From Stictocephala bisonia (taxonomy: Eukaryota; Arthropoda; Insecta; Hemiptera; Membracidae), in contig JAQJVL010000002.1 of NCBI GenBank assembly GCA_035578905.1, positions 8,246,717 to 8,310,716 on the forward strand: DNA of 64,000 nt, read 5' to 3'. Shown here in pieces: positions 1-10,861 of this stretch. How positions within the stretch are numbered: position 1 is the stretch's first letter; the number at the start of each line of letters is the position of its first letter. The position numbers were made by a program, and so were the translations under genes. The notes beneath the pieces were generated by a model that saw only the letters and a program-made list of their open reading frames with translations, ran no database searches and had not been told where the DNA came from.

Positions 1-1130
1 TTTCACAATTGGTCTTGTGATCGCCCCTGGGACAGTGTGTGGAGCAAACGACCTTTCGAAACTAAACCTCGTAGTAAAAAGTGAAGAGTTACTTTATGAG
101 CATATTACGTATTTTAACGCATATTACATAAAAATGTAACGTCACACATTAGAATTTATTACAATATAGGTGCAAAATGTGCAAATATTATGGTGACATA
201 TTTTGGTAAACCACGTTTATCGTTCTCAGATCAGAGGGATTGGTTATTGCCTTATCTTATTTGCTGAAAATACACTAAGAAAAATTAACCTGTTCTTAAT
301 ATAAAAATCAAAATTAACTTGTTCATTCGTAAGTTTGTTACGATCCTTTTTAAGGATCAGGACACCCAAGACACCTGGTAAGATTGAAGTTGAAGGTCAT
401 TTGTTTTCACTAAAATTCATATATATTTACTTTGTACAGTATTTGTACAATCATATGATATCAGAATTTTTTTAAAGTTGATTCATTATTATATTATTAT
501 CAATAATTAATTAGTCTAATAGTTATTATAAATTTAAAAATGAATTTTTTTGTATTTTTTATTTTTCAAAGTACTGTACAGTATTATGATAATTTTTACA
601 TTTTGTTATAAACCAAAGTACGAACAATACTTCTGAAGTATGCGATTAAAAAAATATTAAAAGTACAATATTAATCAATTATTGAATTCAGCATGTTTTG
701 TCCCTGTTTTGTTTTCATAGTAACAATTTTTTGTACAATTTTTTCAAAGGTTTTATATTTTCTATACTAAATTTTAACGTCCGTACAGATAATAATTTGT
801 AGCGTTTCCAGTGATTCATCATGTATAAGTAAAAAATATATCATTTTATCCTACAACGTTGAACAAAAGTCACAATTTTTGTAACAAAATTTCATAAATA
901 ATTTAAATTTAATAACAGAAAATATAGGAGTGCCTTATTTACATTTACATAACATTTTCAACACTTTAGCTCACTCAAATATTTTGAGGGTATAAATTTA
1001 CAATTTTCATAATATGTTGTATCTTTTTTTATTATTCTTATTCACAACTAAAAATCAATAAAGCACGTTGAATGAAGGAACGTATTATTTAACTGTGTTC
1101 TTTTAGAAGAAAAAGTAAATGCTATGTTAT
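1..1130. other. AT-rich stretch without recognised gene
   Basis: Very AT-rich sequence with stops in every frame and no recognisable protein, RNA gene or element end. The part nearest 1130 may be the 3' untranslated tail of the LINE fragment that follows on the minus strand. Confidence 0.5.
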
Positions 1131-1312
1131 TATTATTATTTATTTAATTTTAAACCTTAAAACTATGAAATAACTGCAGTGCCTTGTTGGATGTGTAACA
1201 ATTATCATTTGACTATTTACAATAGCATTGATATGCGTCATGATATGTACAAAACAAACACAGTAGAAATAAAAAAAAAAGTAGAGTACGCAGTCTCCTT
1301 CTTTTAGTACAA

Positions 1313-1767
1313 CTAAAATGTACCCTTATCTGCTAAATACTCTTGGACACTGTAATATTCCTTAGAAATCAAAAATGTCTTGACTGTATTCCTAAATTTC
1401 CTAACGTCTGTCTCTGATTGTAAAGCAGTTGGAAGTTTATTAAATAATTTAATGGCGGAGTATAGAGTCTGTTTTTCGAAAAATGTGGTATTGTGTTTAG
1501 GGACACTTAACAAGCCAGGGCAGCGGAGATTGTAATCGGCAGTGGAAATTGATTTCAGGAGGTGCATATTTTTCTTGAGTAACGGAAGACACTCCTGTAT
1601 GTACAAACTGTAAAAAGTTAACATTTTGTTTCTTGTAAAGACTCCTCTGCATGACTGAGACCTATTCATGCCAAATATAAGTTTCAAAGCTTTTTTTTGC
1701 GTAGCAGATAAAGATAAAGAATTCGAACTTAAAACAACAAAAGCGAAATTATCTATAGCAGATCTAC
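1313..1767 (-). pseudogene. CR1/Jockey-like LINE fragment, C-terminal end of reverse transcriptase ORF
   Basis: A minus-strand open frame of 124 residues that continues in frame upstream to about 1767 without a start codon. It carries the C-terminal pattern of CR1/Jockey-type reverse transcriptases: a segment ending SCRGVFTRNKML, then IKLFNKLPTAL, then the terminal block EYYSVQEYLA. The same blocks occur in the longer LINE copy at 57483-58492 (IKLFNKLPEKA and FYSVEQYLA), so the family assignment is internally supported. Only the last 150 or so residues remain and the polymerase core is missing. The sequence below 1310, with short ATAATA runs near 1130, is probably the element's 3' tail. It is a dead 5'-truncated copy. 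Confidence 0.75.
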
Positions 1768-2100
1768 TACAAGACTCTTAAAGAACAAAGCCTGTTAACG
1801 AAAGCCAACAAACTCGGTTCTCGGTTGAGCGGTATTGTTGCAATACCTGCAGGAACATTGCACCCAACAGGAAGTGTGTGCGAGCACGTGTGTAGGTGGG
1901 GGAGGTGCATCCATTATCACGGTGAGTCACGCCGAAACTCTCACGAGAGTGTTGCTCCTGGCTGGCTATTAAACTTGGCAAGTGGCTGACCAAACCGTGT
2001 TTCGAGGTCACTGACATTCCGATCATGCCTGTTTACCATAGCTTTTACAATCTACAATATCTGTTTTCAAACGATTTATGCACGTGATTGTTAAATAAGG
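1768..2100. other. Unassigned, moderately GC-rich segment
   Basis: Noticeably less AT-rich than its flanks (about 1790-2030), but no splice-bounded exon, known motif or element end could be recognised. The 82-residue minus-strand frame here has no recognisable family. Confidence 0.3.
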
Positions 2101-2108
2101 GACTGGAG

Positions 2109-2887
2109 TAGGGATGGCAACGATAAATATGTTATAATGTTTATCGATAAATATGTTTCGATATATTGAATAGTAACGAGTTTTATTTCGATAAAACCTG
2201 CCATATGATATCGATATATCATATCACTAAATATTGATGTTATTCTTTTTTATTATGATTTTTTTTTTGTATTATTATTTTATGATTTTGAGGAGAGCCT
2301 CAAAATATTCGTGATTCGAAAAAAACACATTTAAACGGCTTTCTTATGTGAAAAAATATGCATTGAAATAATAAAGTAACTTCATTTAGTTTTTTTTTTA
2401 CGAAAGGTCAACGCACTAGAATGTGGTTTATTGTAGTCCGGTGGCGGTGGGTGGAACGGGTAAATGAAGTGTGTGAGTTGGCAACGCTGACTCTGAGATG
2501 CCTATTGAAAGTAGGTTGAGTGAAATAATTTGTTGAATTTATAAGAAGAATTTTTAAATGTTTAAAACAAAAATAACAATGTTACTGCATTGTTCTTTTA
2601 TAATTAACATTATAATTAAAGGTATAATTAATAACTCTTATTTTGATTTTTTTTCATTCGACCCCACAGACCACAACTTGATCATGTAGATAAATGTATT
2701 TAATTTTTAGATTCAGTAGACTATTCTAAATAGTGACAGCATATCATGAATGTATTTTTGGTCATAACATAAGAGTTGGTGATTAATTTGTGCAGTTCGA
2801 TATATCGACATTTTTCTTTCGATATTATCTTTAGATCGATATTGTGTTTGCGATATATCGATGTGTTGAGAATATATGCCATCCCTA
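2109..2887. mobile_element. hAT-like MITE, copy 1
   Basis: Begins TAGGGATGGCAAC and ends ATGCCATCCCTA, which are inverted termini. It is flanked by imperfect 8-bp target duplications, gactggag (2101-2108) and tgctggag (2888-2895), 6 of 8 identical. An 8-bp duplication is the hallmark of hAT transposons. The interior is rich in ATATCGATA-type words and has no transposase. Homologous copies lie at 13141-13746 (inverted) and 41152-41730. Confidence 0.75.
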
Positions 2888-2895
2888 TGCTGGAG

Positions 2896-4040
2896 TGGTC
2901 GGCCTTCTTGGTTGGATCTATTCTCAATTAAAACAACGATAAATAAATAAACAAACGTCAACCTGTTTACGTTTCTTAATCTTTTCAGATACAATTATGT
3001 TTTATTTGTCACTCTTTGAATATTGTAATGGAGAATGTTGATTGATGGTCTTATTTGAAATTGTTTAATTTTAAAATACTTAGAGTTGAACTAATTTCAA
3101 AAAGTAGTTGAAACGAAAATACAACAAATCTAAAACTGAATAAGCAATAAATTATAATATTTAATCAAGAATTAATACAAATTTTAATGGTTGAAATCTG
3201 CTTATGGAAAACCCCTTCAGATGACTGATTGCTTGATTCAAGAAAATTTGTCAAGAAATTTTGGTTTTATGGAGAATAGATATCATGCTAGCCGGAAACC
3301 GTGGTTATCACTTATCACTCCTATCCCACCCCCATTTTCTAACGCTTGTATAGTATTACTGTAATAATGTTTTTTGTTCAATTAATTGTTTAAATTATTT
3401 GCTATTGTTTGCGAGAATACACGACTCAGATAGATTCAGTGTTAGTAAAAAAAAATAAAAATGTAATTGCTAAGGTTTTTTACACTGATTTGATTAGACC
3501 TGTTTTGAGATGTCAAGTTTTAATTGAAACATATGATAATTTTTCATGTAATATCTGAAAACAGAGCTTAATACCTTACAAAACAATGTATTAGATTAGC
3601 AAGGAATAAAAATGTAAATTCTCCAACAAATAAACAACCTTGAAGAAACCAACGCCAACGAATAAACCTCAAAATCAATAGATATCATTAGACTAGCTCT
3701 GGTACATATTTCCTCATAATGTTTACGCTGATTTTGTAATTTAACTACATAATATGTTCTAAAAGAGAACACGTATTTAAAGGGCTTCAAAATATCTTAG
3801 AATGACGTTTCCTACTATTCAAACTACCTCTTATAAATTAATTGATGGAAGAAAACGCTTCTGGATTGATTACAAAGAATTATAAACATAGTATGTAGGT
3901 ACGGTTTCGATAATTCTGAGAAATAAAAACCACAATAAATGATGTGGAAAAACAACCACTCAATGAATGAGGAGAGACCTATCTTCTCTTCAACCTATTA
4001 TCCATTACAATTATGTTATAACTTTAATTATATATTGTTG
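2896..4040. other. AT-rich stretch without recognised gene
   Basis: No gene, RNA or element boundary recognised. The short open frame at 3596-3790 on the minus strand has no family resemblance and is probably chance. Confidence 0.5.
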
Positions 4041-4490
4041 TTTGATTTGTAAATAATGTGCTCAGCAGACGAACACGTATCGGGAGATTGTTGGTGATAG
4101 GTTTCATGCTCGGTCCTCTTAATACCGATAAGACGTCCGCTCAATGGTTGCCATCGACGTGGACACTACTGGGGAAGTCTGGGGTGTCCATGTTAGAAGG
4201 TAGTCAATATTCAGACGGTGTGTAGGAAAGAGAACTGAGTGTCAGACTTGTCAGATAGCTGAAAATCATACCAACACTACGTGGTTCGGATTCCACGTAA
4301 AGCTGTAGGTCCCATAGTTTCCCTGGCTTTTGGGCTATTAATAAATAGTCCTTTCTGAGCTAAGTCGAGCTCAGATAGTAACAATGACTATCGTTCATCT
4401 ACACTCATCACACTCATTCACCTCTCATATTCGCCTTTATTTCTACGATCGGCGTCTTAGAAATGAATAATGAATCAACTCTAATATGTA
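4041..4490 (+). repeat. SINE family A, copy 1
   Basis: Shares long stretches with copies at 19021-19470, 22263-22715 and 51503-51795 (inverted): the block GCTCGGTCCTCTTAATACCG, a GTGGACACTACT block, GGATTCCACGTAAAGCT, and a 3' block CGATCGGCGTCTTA (4446-4459) followed by AT-rich tail sequence. No coding capacity. The last block is also the tail of SINE family D. Confidence 0.75.
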
Positions 4491-4594
4491 GATTTAGTTT
4501 TTTATGATATTTTCTTTATTAGGTTAAGTGTTAGAGAGGTCATAATAGACCTAACTTTTCATCACTAATTAAAGCGTTTTTCATTTCATTTCAA

Positions 4595-4783
4595 TCTTAC
4601 TCTATCCGTCCCCCATATTGATCTGTGCGGGGAACTTATCAGAGAGTAGTAAAGGGGAGAACCAATACAGTACAAGGTGAACATCACTGATAAAAACTAA
4701 CAGTCAAGGCCAGGATTGAAACCTGCGCTACCTCTAAGGTTCAAAGTTTCGTCGCCTTAGACCGCTTGGACACCGGCTCTCCT
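4595..4783 (-). repeat. tRNA-derived SINE family B, copy 1
   Basis: Read on the minus strand it starts GAGAGCCGGTGTCCAAGCGG, resembling the 5' half of a long-variable-arm tRNA (Leu/Ser type) with a box A. About 65 bases on is GGTTTCAATCC, a good pol III box B. A body ending GTTCCCCGCACAGATCA follows. The second copy at 5345-5545 shares the body. It is a SINE head, not a functional tRNA gene, because the acceptor stem is not closed. Confidence 0.8.
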
Positions 4784-5177
4784 AAATTGTTATAATCAAT
4801 GTACAGAAAGTTGTTACTGCTATAACATATGACTGTACTTGGATTATAAAGCTCAACAACACTGAAGGCTAAAAGGACGCAATGATTTCCATCGATCCTA
4901 GCGGATGTCCTTGGCCTGTATGCTCAAAATACTGTAACTAACTAAGGTAAACTACAAGCTGCAGATACATTTTTTGTAAGTTAGATACATGAGAGTTTTA
5001 ATTTTCTTTTTAGTGTTTCCATTCTACTATTTATGCCACTCTATTGTTATATTTTAAGATAGGGACAAATATAAATGGTAAAATTTGGGTGAAGGGGCTG
5101 GTGTAGTCTATTCTTGAGATAGTATGGCAGTAAGGCTATTCCGAAAATAAAAATTTTAAAAATCTAAAAGATCATTT

Positions 5178-5315
5178 GGCCTAACCAAGCACAACCTAAC
5201 CTTACTTACCCTAATCCTACATAACCTTACCTAACCTGACTTAACGTAACCTCATCTAACTTAACCTAACCTAACTTTTCCTAACCTAGTCCTTCTTAAC
5301 CTAACCTAACCTACT
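5178..5315. repeat. Degenerate CCTAA (TTAGG-type) repeats
   Basis: A run of about 25 imperfect CCTAA/CCTTA/CTTAA units such as AACCTAACCTAAC. TTAGG is the usual insect telomere repeat, so this could be an old interstitial telomere-like tract. The units are too mutated for an active telomere. Smaller similar patches occur near 11630-11720 and 15525-15545. Confidence 0.7.
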
Positions 5316-5344
5316 GTATTGTGATCGTAGAGTTGTTTGGACGG

Positions 5345-5545
5345 ATGTACTGGAGGAGTATTGGGTGATTTGTGTAAGGCGTCAGAACTTTGAGCCTAGG
5401 TTAAAGAAATCACTGTTCGAATTCGACCTGGACTGGAAGATTTATCAGTAATTTTCAACTTGTACTGCACTGGTTCTCCCCCTTACTGTGTATGAATAAG
5501 TTCCCCGCACAGATCACTAGTCTATGGGTAGAGGAAGGTTAAGGA
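5345..5545 (+). repeat. tRNA-derived SINE family B, copy 2
   Basis: Plus-strand relative of the element at 4595-4783. It has a box-B-like GTTCGAATTCGACC near 5415 and a matching body with TGGTTCTCCCCCTTACT and GTTCCCCGCACAGATCA. The head is more decayed than in copy 1. Confidence 0.75.
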
Positions 5546-5959
5546 GGAGATTGGCTTCTCATAAAAAAGTTTCTGTCCATCCTATACTCCTCTAGCAGCA
5601 TGTGCAGGAAGATGCAGTCTCAATTTGGGAGTTCGAGGTGATATAGGAAATGCATTAATAGTTTGTTGAAATTGTTGGAAAGGCAGGTTCAAGAGTTATG
5701 GAAGTAGGGTGGGTGGAAAGGGGTTTAATCTCCTTGTACATGTAGGGGGAGATATATATGGTTGTCACATCTGGTCCTTGTCTATTGTCTAAGGTCTAAG
5801 TATAAACTAACAAAATATAGTCTATTGTCTAAGAAATGTTACGATTGTTTTAAAAAAACCTTTCCTATTGTCTATGCTTTATGTAATGTTTCATTGAACA
5901 CTTAAGACGTTATTTGAAGAAGATTATTTGTATTTATAATTATCTTCTATATGTTTCAG
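5546..5959. other. No recognised gene
   Basis: Unique-looking sequence with purine-rich patches (5690-5750). Nothing recognisable, apart from a polypyrimidine tract and AG acceptor at its right end. Confidence 0.4.
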
Positions 5960-6072
5960 ATTTCGGCCGAGTTAAATTGCGAACGACCTGTCTCGTCAGT
6001 GGAACTGCGTACCTCCTATGTAGTAAGTCTGCGCCAGGTTTCACGCAGACGGATTCAGCCCACTTCAGCCAG
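5960..6072 (+). other. Putative spliced exon, possibly 5' untranslated or orphan coding
   Basis: A 113-base segment, clearly more GC-rich than its surroundings, lies between a good acceptor (TATATGTTTCAG, ending 5959) and a donor (GTATTTATTC from 6073). One frame is open throughout and includes NCERPVSSVELR, but I do not recognise a family. It also contains ATGTAG, a start codon immediately followed by a stop, a form seen in 5' leaders. It might be an upstream noncoding exon of the receptor gene at 21389, which needs one because its first coding exon begins at an acceptor. No direct evidence links the two. Confidence 0.3.
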
Positions 6073-6660
6073 GTATTTATTCACCATTAATACAATTCTT
6101 ATTTTCATAAGTTATTGTAGGATTCGTATCCATGCCTAAGTCGGGTTAATGAATACTCTTAACAGTGGATTCTTGGGCAGAACCTATTCCTGTTTATAAA
6201 ACAAACTTTTAGGCAAAATATTACAATTTTCTAAACAGTCACTGTATCCCTAAATTCTACTTAAGATCATACTACTGTAAAAGTTCTTCTACTTCTTAAC
6301 AGTGTGTATAATATTGCATTCAAATTATTATGTAATAATTTGACCATTAACAATCGTAAAACGCAAAGTACATTCAAACTGATGAGTTTCCCTTTTCTGT
6401 TATGTGTCCACGCTAGGTTCTTCCATGCCGAATGAGCTGTCTTTCCTACACTAGACCAGGTTGTTCCGGTTTATTATTTTCCACTCTCAGGCCCACTATC
6501 TGAAAAAAAAGATATTTTTCCTGAATGTGTGTTTGTATTAAATGTCAGTTTGTGTTGTACCAGGTGCTTTTAAGTCTTCTTTAATGCACCGATCCATTTT
6601 GTTTTTCTTTTGGCTCTACTTATATTTTCAAAATGTGTGCAACATATTTACTAGTAATTG
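6073..6660. other. No recognised gene
   Basis: AT-rich sequence between the putative exon and the minisatellite. No recognisable feature. Confidence 0.4.
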
Positions 6661-6850
6661 TACCACGTGTACCACGTGTACGTAATACCATTGTACGTGT
6701 GTATGGGTGGGCGGGTGGGCAATACCATTGTACGTGTGTATGGGTGAGTGGGTGGGCAATACCATTGTACGTGTGTGGGTGGGCGGGTGGGTCAATACCA
6801 TTGTACGTGTGTATGGGTGGGCGGGTGGGTCAATACCATTGTACGTGTGT
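6661..6850 (+). repeat. GTACGTGTGTATGGGTGGGC minisatellite, locus 1
   Basis: About five tandem units of about 36-38 bases, each containing AATACCATTGTACGTGTG followed by GGGTGGGCGGGTGGG. This is the same unit, on the opposite strand, as the arrays at 20533-20836 and 33125-33436. Open frames across it (VGQYHCTC-type repeats) are artefacts of the repeat. Confidence 0.85.
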
Positions 6851-8165
6851 AATATTTAAACCTTACCGACAACTGTAATGCATGTTTTTCAACAGCTGCT
6901 TTAAAATAAAGTTGATTTACAGCAGTAATATTATCTTTTTTATCTAATGGAGAAAAGGAATTAGGGGGGATTTGTACCTTTTTACAAAAAGTTTTTGAAA
7001 AATAATTTTTTAATTAACTTGGACTCAAATTTCTATATACAAAATGTTCAACGAATAACTTCTAGACACAAAAAGTGTTGTTTGCATATTTAATTATTTA
7101 TAGTTCTTACTATCACTATTTATACTTCCTTGTTACAAAAAACATAGCCTATATATCACTTTTTGTAACCACATGATTTTCTTTGCAGTTTTTGACTTGT
7201 TAAGGTTTCGGTAGGTTACATGACTGTTGTCTCCAACGCCAAATTAAATTAAGTGCTAATTCCTAGCACGGTGGTGGTACAATAATGACTGCTTGCGTCG
7301 CTCGTGTTGGCCACGGACCCGGGTTTCGCGGACCAAATTGCCCGTGGCGGTCTGGAGTAGAGAGCCGGTTGGCAAACTGGAACCGGAAATAAGAACGGTG
7401 TACCGGTCAGACCGTCCATTGATGTACATTATTGTACTGTACAGTTCGACTGGTAGCAGGACTGGTAGAGCTATCGATCAGTGAATGTTCGATATCTCGG
7501 TATGTTATGCTAGTAGAGGCCAATTAGTAATTGATTGGTAGTTTTATAAATTTTTAATATCTATCGTAAAACGTCATATAAGGGGTAAATCACCTGCATA
7601 ATACGTAACACCAAGAAACTTATTATTAACTTAAACTAACTCAACCTAACGGTTTTATTATATATCTCAGTTATTACTCTTTGTCATATTTGAAATAGAA
7701 TAAAATAGAGGTTCCAAACTTGTGATTAAGGTAAAAAACTACTGGTACTCTAAGATTTGTGTAATCGATACAGTTTTGGTTAAGTAGTATTTTTCGAAAT
7801 TTTTGTCAAAAATATGTATATCCGGGTGCAATTTGCAATGTATACGTGTTCGTGGCTTTAATAATGAGAAGTTAAAAAAAAATGAAAATGGGTGGTACCC
7901 ATAATTTTCACATTTACCTGTTTTTTATTTATTTATTTATTTTTTTTAAGGATGCCTTCAACATTCTAAACGTAACCTATAAAATACTTCATTGGTGTAA
8001 AACATTATTAAAGAGTAGAAGAGTATAGCTACAATGAGTATTGTACACATGTTCTGCATTTATATGCCGAACATTTATATGCAACACGGCGAAACAAAAC
8101 CTAACAAATGTAACGTAAATCTATATAAGAAAAGGCCTATTATAAAATATTTTTAAGATATCGCA
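6851..8165. other. Mostly AT-rich; GC-richer island at 7260-7500
   Basis: No gene recognised. The 7260-7500 island is richer in GC and CpG than its surroundings and has a 63-codon open frame without recognisable homology. It could be an old element or a regulatory region, but nothing in the sequence decides this. Confidence 0.35.
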
Positions 8166-8167
8166 TC

Positions 8168-8430
8168 CCTCCTTAATAAAGACTAAAGAAGCCGTGGATT
8201 TTCAACCCATCCATGTACGTAGGTTAGTGATGGACCCTCCCACTCACCCATGCACGTACAATGGTTATGATACTCTCGTCCACCCATACACACGTATTGG
8301 TGATGACTCTCACCCATTCACATACGTTGGTAATGTGAATTTCTGTAATAACATGGAAAATTTCCATAAAAATTTTTCAATGTATTCTCACATTGATCAC
8401 CCCTTAATAAAAGCTAAAGCAGCTGTGGAT
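8168..8430. repeat. Degenerate minisatellite locus 2 with flanking direct repeats
   Basis: About four decayed units related to the GTACGT/CACCC minisatellite lie at 8205-8340. They are flanked by near-identical direct repeats of about 31 bases, at 8168-8199 and 8399-8430, both containing CCTTAATAAA and ending GTGGAT. The flanking repeats could be a duplicated target or a segmental duplication. Confidence 0.6.
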
Positions 8431-8876
8431 CTAATTTCTCACGCCTCAAAGACACTGTAATCAATCTCACAATACGCAAGAACAACTATTGTTTTAGCAA
8501 CAGGAACTGAATGAAATTGTATAGTCATTGATTGGATTTATTATGAATCTTTATACTGTCACGATCTGGTATTGCAGAAAAACAAATAACGTTGCTCGTT
8601 AAATAAACTATACTTCAAAATTGTACGCTATTAAAGACAAATCTCCATTTAGATTGTTGAGTTGAAAAAGTACATTAAGTGAGTCTGAACAAGAATGTTA
8701 ATGGGACGTTTTTGAATCAGGGTCAGCCCATGCTAATCTCTCGTGCCTTAAAACAGCTGATGAAAAAATGTGGAGGGACTTCACTGAAAAAAGGAGGTTC
8801 GATATTACGTCAATTAGACAATCTTTATTTGTTAAAAACATTACATGATAATGTAACAGATGCATCAGGCTGCATA

Positions 8877-10288
8877 TCACACAAAGTAATCTATGCCTAA
8901 GAAATCATTTACATTGTAAAATTTATCAAGATATTTGTTACGGTATTCTTGTATAAATTTAATGGCATAGCTTGAATGTTGTAAGGAAGGACATTGTAAA
9001 ATTTATCAAGACATTTTTTACGGTATTCTTGTATAAATTTAATGGCATAGCTTGAATGTTGTAAGGAAGGACATTGTAAAATTTATCAAGATATGTTTTA
9101 CGGTATTCTTGTATAAATTTAATGGCATAGCTTGAATGTTGTAAGGAAGGACATTGTAAAATTTATCAAGACATTTTTTACGGTATTCTTGTATAAATTT
9201 AATGGCATAGCTTGAATGTTGTAAGGAAGGACATTGTAAAATTTATCAAGATATGTTTTACGGTATTCTTGTATAAATTTAATGGCATAGCTTGAATGTT
9301 GTAAGGAAGGACATTGTAAAATTTATCAAGACATTTTTTACGGTATTCTTGTATAAATTTAATGGCATAGCTTGAATGTTGTAAGGAAGGACATTGTAAA
9401 ATTTATCAAGATATGTTTTACGGTATTCTTGTATAAATTTAATGGCATAGCTTGAATGTTGTAAGGAAGGACATTGTAAAATTTATCAAGACATTTTTTA
9501 CGGTATTCTTGTATAAATTTAATGGCATAGCTTGAATGTTGTAAGGAAGGATATTGTAAAATTTATCAAGATATTTTTTACGGTATTCTTGTATAAATTT
9601 AATGGCATAGCTTGAATGTTGTAAGGAAGGACATTGTAAAATTTATCAAGATATGTTTTACGGTATTCTTGTATAAATTTAATGGCATAGCTTGAATATT
9701 GTAAGGAAGGACATTGTAAAATGTAATTCCTTGATACTGAAAACTCTTTTGAGTTAGACTAAACGTACACTTGCTATTAAGTAGCGTATGTTTGTTCCTC
9801 TTGTCATGATTATGAACAGCAGTAAAATCAATAAACTAATCTAAGTTGTTTTTTACATACATTGAAGGCAATGTAAGAACACAGCTTGATAAAATGCGGT
9901 TTACAGTGATCTTAAGGAGAAATATTACAAATTATTCTTATGGCCTATTTTGTAAAATAAAGAGATTTTTGGCAGGTAGAGAGTTTCCCCAAGTATAAAC
10001 GCCATAGTTTAGGTGGCTAAAAATGTGAGCATGATAAACATTCAATAAAACATCATCAGATACGTAATTTTTTTAAACTCTCAGCAAAAACAAGCCCTTA
10101 GCTACACGAGTTGCTACATGATCAGTACGTGAAGTCCATTTTAAATTATCTTGTATATTAATACCTAAAAACTTAGTAGATGTTATCTCATGTCTGTTAT
10201 TTCTAATGTTAAAAGTAAGATCAACAATTTGGACAGGATTTAAACAGAGTCTATTTACTGTACACCAGTTCACGATTTCACCAGTCAT
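8877..10288 (-). pseudogene. CR1/Jockey-like LINE reverse transcriptase fragment with internal 80-bp amplification
   Basis: Minus-strand LINE remnant. From 10288 downward it encodes the thumb region after the catalytic core (NWCTVNRLCLNP, TKFLGINIQDNLKW, VAKGLFLLR), then LLNVYHAHIFSHLNYGVYTW, then decayed sequence. It next reaches QGITFYNVLPYNIQAMPLN, equivalent to the LFNKLP block of the copies at 1313 and 57483. The DNA for that last block is repeated ten times (8911-9720). Beyond the array the true C-terminus reads YLDKFYNVNDFLGIDYFV and a stop at 8877-8879. There are several internal stops, and the unit length of 80 is not a multiple of three, so the copy is dead. Confidence 0.75.
8911..9722. 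repeat. 80-bp tandem array, ten units, two-unit higher-order pattern
   Basis: Units begin ACATTGTAAAATTTATCAAG at 8911, 8991, 9071 and every 80 bases to 9631, with a partial unit from 9711. Units are nearly identical. Bases 21-30 alternate between acatttttta and atatgtttta for units 2 to 8, giving a 160-bp higher-order repeat. Units 1 and 9 carry further variants. The unit is a piece of the LINE reading frame in which the array sits. Confidence 0.95.
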
Positions 10289-10289
10289 A

Positions 10290-10690
10290 AGGATTTTCCA
10301 TCAAACATTATTTTTGAACTAAAAAAAATTAAGTGTTGATCTCCCTATACGTAATAAATGTTAAAGGGAAATTTTTTTATTGAAATATGGCTACCTAAAC
10401 TAGCTAATTTGGCCTTTCTAGGTACATAAATCTTTAAGAAATCGTGCAATATATTTTATCACCCACTTAACCTAGGGTAAAGTAAAAATTAAAATGATAA
10501 TTATTTGTAAAGTGTAACCAATTATTTTCCCATAAATTGTATCTGCACAAAATTTGAGCGGAAATTTATAAAATTATCTTTGGCTGAAAGAGCATATTAA
10601 TAATAAGTTATGTAAAAGCATGATAGCTAGAGTTTACTACAAATGCGGGAGTTATATACCTTCGTACAATTAGCAGGGTGAGGCACAATT
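10290..10690 (+). repeat. Interspersed repeat, copy 1
   Basis: Shares blocks in order with 36948-37310 plus 38552-38625: ATATGGCTACCTAAACTAGC versus ATATGGCTGCCCAAAGTTAC, TAATTTGGCCTTT, AAATTATCTTTGGCTGAAA, GAGTTTACTACAAATG, and a GCAGGGTGAGGCA end. No coding capacity and class unknown. The other copy is split by a mariner element. Confidence 0.65.
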
Positions 10691-10699
10691 TAAGTCAGT

Positions 10700-10859
<160 letters not shown>

Positions 10860-10861
10860 AT

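Noticed and set aside
4710..4783. Possible tRNA-Leu/Ser gene on the minus strand
   Set aside because: Box A and box B are good, but the stems are not complementary and a SINE body follows, with a second copy nearby. It is a SINE head.
8911..9722. CRISPR-like array
   Set aside because: The units are contiguous 80-bp tandem repeats without unique spacers, in insect DNA, and derive from a LINE ORF.
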